Source: Cryptomeria japonica
Lineage: Eukaryota; Streptophyta; Pinopsida; Cupressales; Cupressaceae
NCBI RefSeq assembly: GCF_030272615.1
Contig: NC_081413.1
Coordinates: 723,383,649 to 723,447,648 of the forward strand
DNA length: 64,000 nt
Direction of reading: 5' to 3'
In this document: one piece after another, positions 59,550 to 64,000 of the stretch
Numbering within the stretch: the stretch's first letter is position 1
How the letters are laid out: every line of letters begins with the position of its first letter
Notes under the pieces: model-generated
Seen by the model: only the letters and a program-made list of their open reading frames with translations
Told to the model about the DNA's origin: nothing
Database searches by the model: none
Position numbers and translations under genes: made by a program

Positions 59550-59870
59550 AATCAACTAGCAAAGGTGTGTTATAGGATCGTAAAGGAGAGAAAGAAAGAG
59601 AGCATGGATTCAACATCCTAGAAATTTGTGTTATGCTAGGTGATTTGTGAAAGTAGAGAGGAAGAGTAGAGAATATAATAGCAAGTTGTGTTATGCTAGT
59701 TCCATTCATCCCAAGAGAGCTCGGTGCAAAGAGAGAGTTGAATAGTCTAGCAAGTTGTGTTGCTCTAGTCAACTCATCTTGAAAATGTATCGGTGCAAAG
59801 GAAAGACGAGATAGTCTAGAGCAAGTTGTGTTATGCTAGTCAACCCATCCCAAGATAACCAAGGAAAGTA
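59550..59870. repeat. AGCAAGTTGTGTTATGCTAG tandem array
   Basis: Four units of about 65-70 bp start near 59625, 59682, 59751 and 59820; they share GCAAGTTGTGTTATGCTAGT, CAACCCATCCCAAGA and CGGTGCAAAG. It lies in the internal region upstream (minus strand) of the LTR at 59163. Confidence 0.8.
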
Positions 59871-59879
59871 TTGACTAGA

Positions 59880-61800
59880 AATCCACAAAAACAGTATAGA
59901 AAGGATAACTAAGGAAAGCATTGTCTCCAAGAAAATCCACATCTTGAATTGAAAATGGATAAAAAAGCAAGGCACCATGCAACGAAATCCGCAATATAGT
60001 ACACAAGGAGGCCGCATATATGGACCCTCCTTAATATAGAAATGTAGAGCTATGGTGTCATCTTAAGGAAAATAAGAATAAAGATAGAAACCTTCAATCG
60101 CCAAGGAGATATCCTTAAACAACAATGTACATGCAACCCTAACCAAAGAGGCACAATTCTAATGAGCTAAGGAAGAAATGATTGTGCGCTATCTTGCAAC
60201 AAGTGTAAAGGGGATCCTCTTTAGAAGAAGGAGGAAGAGATATTTTCTCAAAGACATCTACCTCCAAGAGGAGATCTTGTATAAGGACCCGCAAATCCTA
60301 AACTTATAAAAACTAACTTAATTAAATCCGGTGTAAATTTATTAAAATCTACATACATTAAATAACAAATTACCATTAATATGAGCACAAGATTCATCAT
60401 GCATATCAAAATAATAGTTTAACATGCATTTATACAAAAGATTGCAAATACCATTAAGTTGAATGCAAAATTAACCATACATGCAAATCAAATAAAACAT
60501 GTGTACATATATATAGAGAGGTGAGATAAACTAGATGTAAACGTGCATGTAGAACTAAGAAAATAATCATGCAAGTACTAAGTTTAAGCAGACCCATAGT
60601 TAGTGTGCATAAGATAAATGAAAGGTATCTCAAGTTACAAAATGCTATGACAATTAAATAACTATTGTAACTAAAGTTAAGGTGCACGAGAAACTATGAA
60701 TCTTCTATTATTAACTTAATGGTTTTAACAAACTAAGGTTAATGTGCAAAAGAGTAAAGATAACTTATCAACCTAAATCATATCGTGCAACCATGCATTC
60801 ATGAAAGAAATAAAAGACAATTCATCAAAGACTCACATAAGCAATGAGTCATGCACATGATTGACACATGTTAGTAGGTTAGTGGGTTGGTGGTTTTACC
60901 TTACTTTTTGTTAGTTTCATTCTTATAGTGACTTCAGGTCACATCTTTGATAGTAGACCTCGTAGGCCCTTTACATAGCTTGATCATGAGACCACATTGG
61001 TCAATTTAACAAAATACAATAATACAAAATATAATAGTCCATAGGACTTTACAATGAATCTCTATCTCTAGATGTATCGTCTCCATTGCCATCAGACTCA
61101 CCTCCATCTGCATATCTGGAAGACGGACATATGACCCATGCGATTTATCTGCCCAACCAAATGAAGCTTATGCTTCTTGGTGCTCGTGATGAGCTCTCGT
61201 CCCTCATGATGGAATTTCCTAGCAAATTGGAACCAACTAATGAGAATGGAAGGTGAGAGTGCATGTAGTATCTAACAACCAAACTATTGAACTTAGCTAC
61301 ATGTGTTTTGCCAAGGAGAACATTAATTTAGATTTATTGGCCAATTTAACCCTATCGAGGTAGGTGTAAACACCCTTCCTATTGGCAATTGACACTCATC
61401 TGGTGACATATGGTAGCTGCTTATTAGTCTAGGGTTGTCATTGATGGAAACTCTTCTTGGAGATTCGATTTAGCGGTCGTAATTTCTCTTATCTGAAAGC
61501 AGGAGTTAACCGACAGGTAGTTAATCGATAATTCAGAGCTATCTCGATAATATTTTGGTCCAGAAATATTTCCAATGATTGCGGTGATTTTGGTGGTCGA
61601 TTTCATGTCCTTGGTGAATGGGAAGATCCTTAAGAAGTGTGTGATCATACTCTTTTGGTCTGGTGCTATGGTTTGCTAGATATTGGAGCCGACTTGAAGC
61701 TACACGTTACACTTCTTTAAAGCCAACTTGGAGGAGATTTGGAGAGAGGCAAAGTGAGTGAGAGGATGAAATGGTTAGATGATCAAACAATAGGCATAAA
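59880..61800. other. Probable internal region of LTR elements, non-coding
   Basis: No gene recognised on either strand. Short repeated words such as GATAACCAAGGAAAG near 59855 and 59905. Confidence 0.4.
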
Positions 61801-61849
61801 AGCATTCAAAACACAAAAACCAAGTATACCTTCACAAACTTCTCTTCTC

Positions 61850-62716
61850 CCTCGGATTGAGCTTGATGAAGTGAAGGCGCCCCTTTGATGCTCCACTTGA
61901 TTTTCTCTTTGCTCGTTGTAGATGTGGATTGCTCTCGAATGCTCAACAAGATAGATGGATTAAGGATTTGGATTTGGATCAAGGATAGATGGATATGGAT
62001 AACAAGGATTTGATAGAGGACTATGAGAAAATTATAAAAATATGATAGAGGGAGATGAGAAGAGAAATTAGCAGCATGACGATAGAAGAATGGAAGACTC
62101 ATTGATTAGAGAAGGAAAGATGCTCCAATTTATAGATTGGAGGAGGCCAATGGAGGGCCAAGAGTGATATGCTTGTGAAGGGCTAAGATTGATTCAAGAT
62201 AGTGGACATGGATCAAGGATGCATTGGAGAAATAAAAAGGAATATAAAATTCCTTGGGAAAAAGGGGGGAAAGAAATTTAAATTTCAAAGTGAGGATGCA
62301 TAGGGGGATTCAAAGAAATTTGAATTTCTTTGAGAGATTCAAGATTGATGTGACATGAGTGGGGGAATTTAAATTGGAGAATAGTGATAAGTGGGATTAT
62401 GAGAGATTCTAGAAGAATTAATTAGGCTAAGTGGGGATTAGAAAAAAGTGATTTGTAGGAATCACATGATTAGGTTAATTGATTAAAATTAATTAACTGA
62501 GAGGGTTTAGAAGAAATAATTATTGGAGGGACTTTAGAAGAATAGGGAAATAATTTATTTATTTGATAAATTAATTATTAGACAATAGCTACAGGATTAA
62601 TTAAGTTAGATTTAATTAACACTGAGAAAAATAAGGATAACACAATTAAATCAATTAATTATGTTGACAAGCTTAAATTAATTAAATATTCATTTAATTA
62701 ATTTTAGGTTTCTACA
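61850..62716 (-). mobile_element. LTR, minus strand (TGTAGAAACC)
   Basis: Minus strand starts TGTAGAAACCTAAAATTAAT at 62716, preceded by the polypurine tract AAAGAGGGGCAAAA (62717-62730). CTATAAATTGGAGC at about 62130 is a likely TATA box. The left limit is a guess. Confidence 0.5.
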
Positions 62717-62730
62717 TTTTGCCCCTCTTT
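62717..62730 (-). other. Polypurine tract
   Basis: AAAGAGGGGCAAAA, directly upstream of the LTR start at 62716. Confidence 0.6.
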
Positions 62731-62763
62731 GATATAGCATCATGAAGTGATGTTATATCAAAG
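62727..62763. repeat. Strong hairpin next to the polypurine tract
   Basis: CTTTGATATAGCATCA and TGATGTTATATCAAAG form 16-bp arms with one mismatch around a 5-base loop (TGAAG). Confidence 0.9.
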
Positions 62764-62769
62764 AAGAAT

Positions 62770-63600
62770 AAAACATAGTGGAAGAAAAGGATAAGGACTA
62801 GTAGCATGATGCCCCAGCCACAAGATGAGGAAAAATGATGAGGAGGAAGGATGACGAGGAAGTAGTTGTATGCCCCCTCGAGAGGACATGCAGGTTCGAA
62901 GAACATGGGTGTGCTCTCGAAATGGATGAGAAGACAAGGTGATAAAAGAATGAGAGTGATGAAGAGGGAAAGAGGAATGGATGGATTGGAGTCTTGTGAA
63001 TGAAATGAGATAAAGAAATGATAAATGGATGGGATTTCTTGTTGATCAAATATAGAGAGCAAACCTTGGTTTGATATTGCCATGGATAGTCTACACCATT
63101 GATTATAAGAACCAGGATGATATGAAGATCTGAGGTGTGGACTGATGCTCAAATAAATAGGAATCTCTTACACACAACCATGTAAGCATTGAGAAACACT
63201 AATACAAGGTTGTAGGTTCATACAAGAAAGACCCTCAAACACGTCATACTACAAAGATGATGGCCCATTATACCCAAGTCAAGACATACCAAGAAATAGG
63301 ATGATCAAGGCAGCCATGAGCAAGTATAGTCCTGGGACACAAGATAAAAATCAAAAGCAGAAAGATCAACCATGCAAACAACATGCACATAACCAACTGA
63401 CATCTCTTGCCAAGAGTAGGACATGGATTTGGATAAACTGTCAGACTAGGGAAGGATGCATCCTGATGGACAGGTGATGTATTTGGATACAGGTTGATGA
63501 TTGGCAAAAGGCAAGTTGGATGTGCAAGGTTTGCAGATGAGAGGATTGTTGCTTGGATTTGATTAGCACAATATGGATGGGTGTTTGCATTAGGCACAAG
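62770..63600. other. Internal region of a minus-strand LTR element
   Basis: GGATGA, GAGGAAGG and AATGGATG words are common. Open frames here are low-complexity by-products; no protein family is recognised. Confidence 0.35.
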
Positions 63601-63604
63601 TCAA

Positions 63605-63965
63605 TGTAAGCTTAGGTAGATGGGAAAAGCTCAGTTTGATGGATTGGATATGATGGAAGAAGGATAAATGATTAGATAGGATGAAAAGGGGGATGGATGA
63701 TTGAGTAGGATTGGATTGGGGATGGGATTAGTGATTGAATTGGAAGAGATGGAGAATATTATTGGATGAGATAGGATTGAATTAAAAATATAATTGGATA
63801 GGATGGGGTGGATTGGTGGATATAGGATAGATGGACTGGAACCAATGACAAGGGAGAATCAAGGATTGGTAAGAGAATGGATGGATGGGGAGATTGCTTA
63901 AGTGGATGGATGAGGATAAGGTAAGGAAGACCAAAGGGATGAATAATAGGTGGAAGGGGGGATCC
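63605..63965. repeat. GATGGATTGGAT array
   Basis: Dense degenerate repeats of GGATGGAT, GATTGGAT and GATAGGAT for 360 bases, on the internal side of the polypurine tract at 62717. Confidence 0.75.
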
Positions 63966-64000
63966 AAGAACTATGTTGCAAAGAAGGAAAATTCCCCACC

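Noticed and set aside
61800-63970. Minus-strand frames rich in S, P, H and I near the right edge
   Set aside because: Low-complexity translations of GGATGGAT repeats; no start context, domain or splice pattern.

Overview
The window is nuclear DNA of a land plant, most likely a gymnosperm with a large genome. This is inferred from AT-rich sequence, nested and decayed LTR retrotransposons, a plant glutamate receptor-like (GLR) gene with an intron of about 12.9 kb, and a single recognisable host gene in 64 kb. Nothing seen fixes the species.

Left half (about 1-30,700). This is one nest of mobile elements. An old minus-strand LTR-type element, here M1, starts at 30682. It can be followed leftward in pieces between later insertions: a 1.95 kb element (28360-30309), a Ty1-copia element (22044-28259), a Ty3/gypsy derivative lacking reverse transcriptase (17935-22035), a plus-strand relative of M1 called P2 (9723-17625), a 1.9 kb element (6287-8211) and another relative, P1 (1910-5849). 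P1 and P2 carry smaller insertions of their own. Most insertions have TG...CA ends and 5-bp target duplications (TSDs), so the order of events can be read.

Middle (30,700-50,014). More 1-2 kb elements are followed by a GLR gene on the minus strand: exon 1 at 49738-50014, exon 2 at 35517-36859, exon 3 at 35110-35387. Splice junctions keep the frame. The exons encode the signal peptide, the amino-terminal domain, the first half of the ligand-binding domain and the first membrane helix. The pore and the rest are not seen, so the gene either continues past the left edge through another huge intron or is truncated. Intron 1 holds a complete 4.1 kb element with a perfect TSD (C, 37822-41926), related to P1, P2 and M1.

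Right part (50,015-64,000). A 5'-truncated LINE (50761-53773) has an endonuclease and a reverse transcriptase of a type unlike ordinary flowering-plant L1. Then come a decayed relative (55540-56062) and LTRs and internal arrays of further gypsy-like elements.

Most unusual content: (1) two diverged, broken copies (10663-13925 and 44239-47636) of an unrecognised protein of about 1,000 residues; (2) inside element C, ten copies of a 32-bp hairpin-forming motif, the first eight 166-177 bp apart and five of those seven steps 166-167 bp, with stem changes that keep pairing; (3) related elements each carrying a different array of short motifs; (4) a perfect 18-bp palindrome built from the plant telo-box, kept about 60-70 bp beyond the TATA box in three family members.
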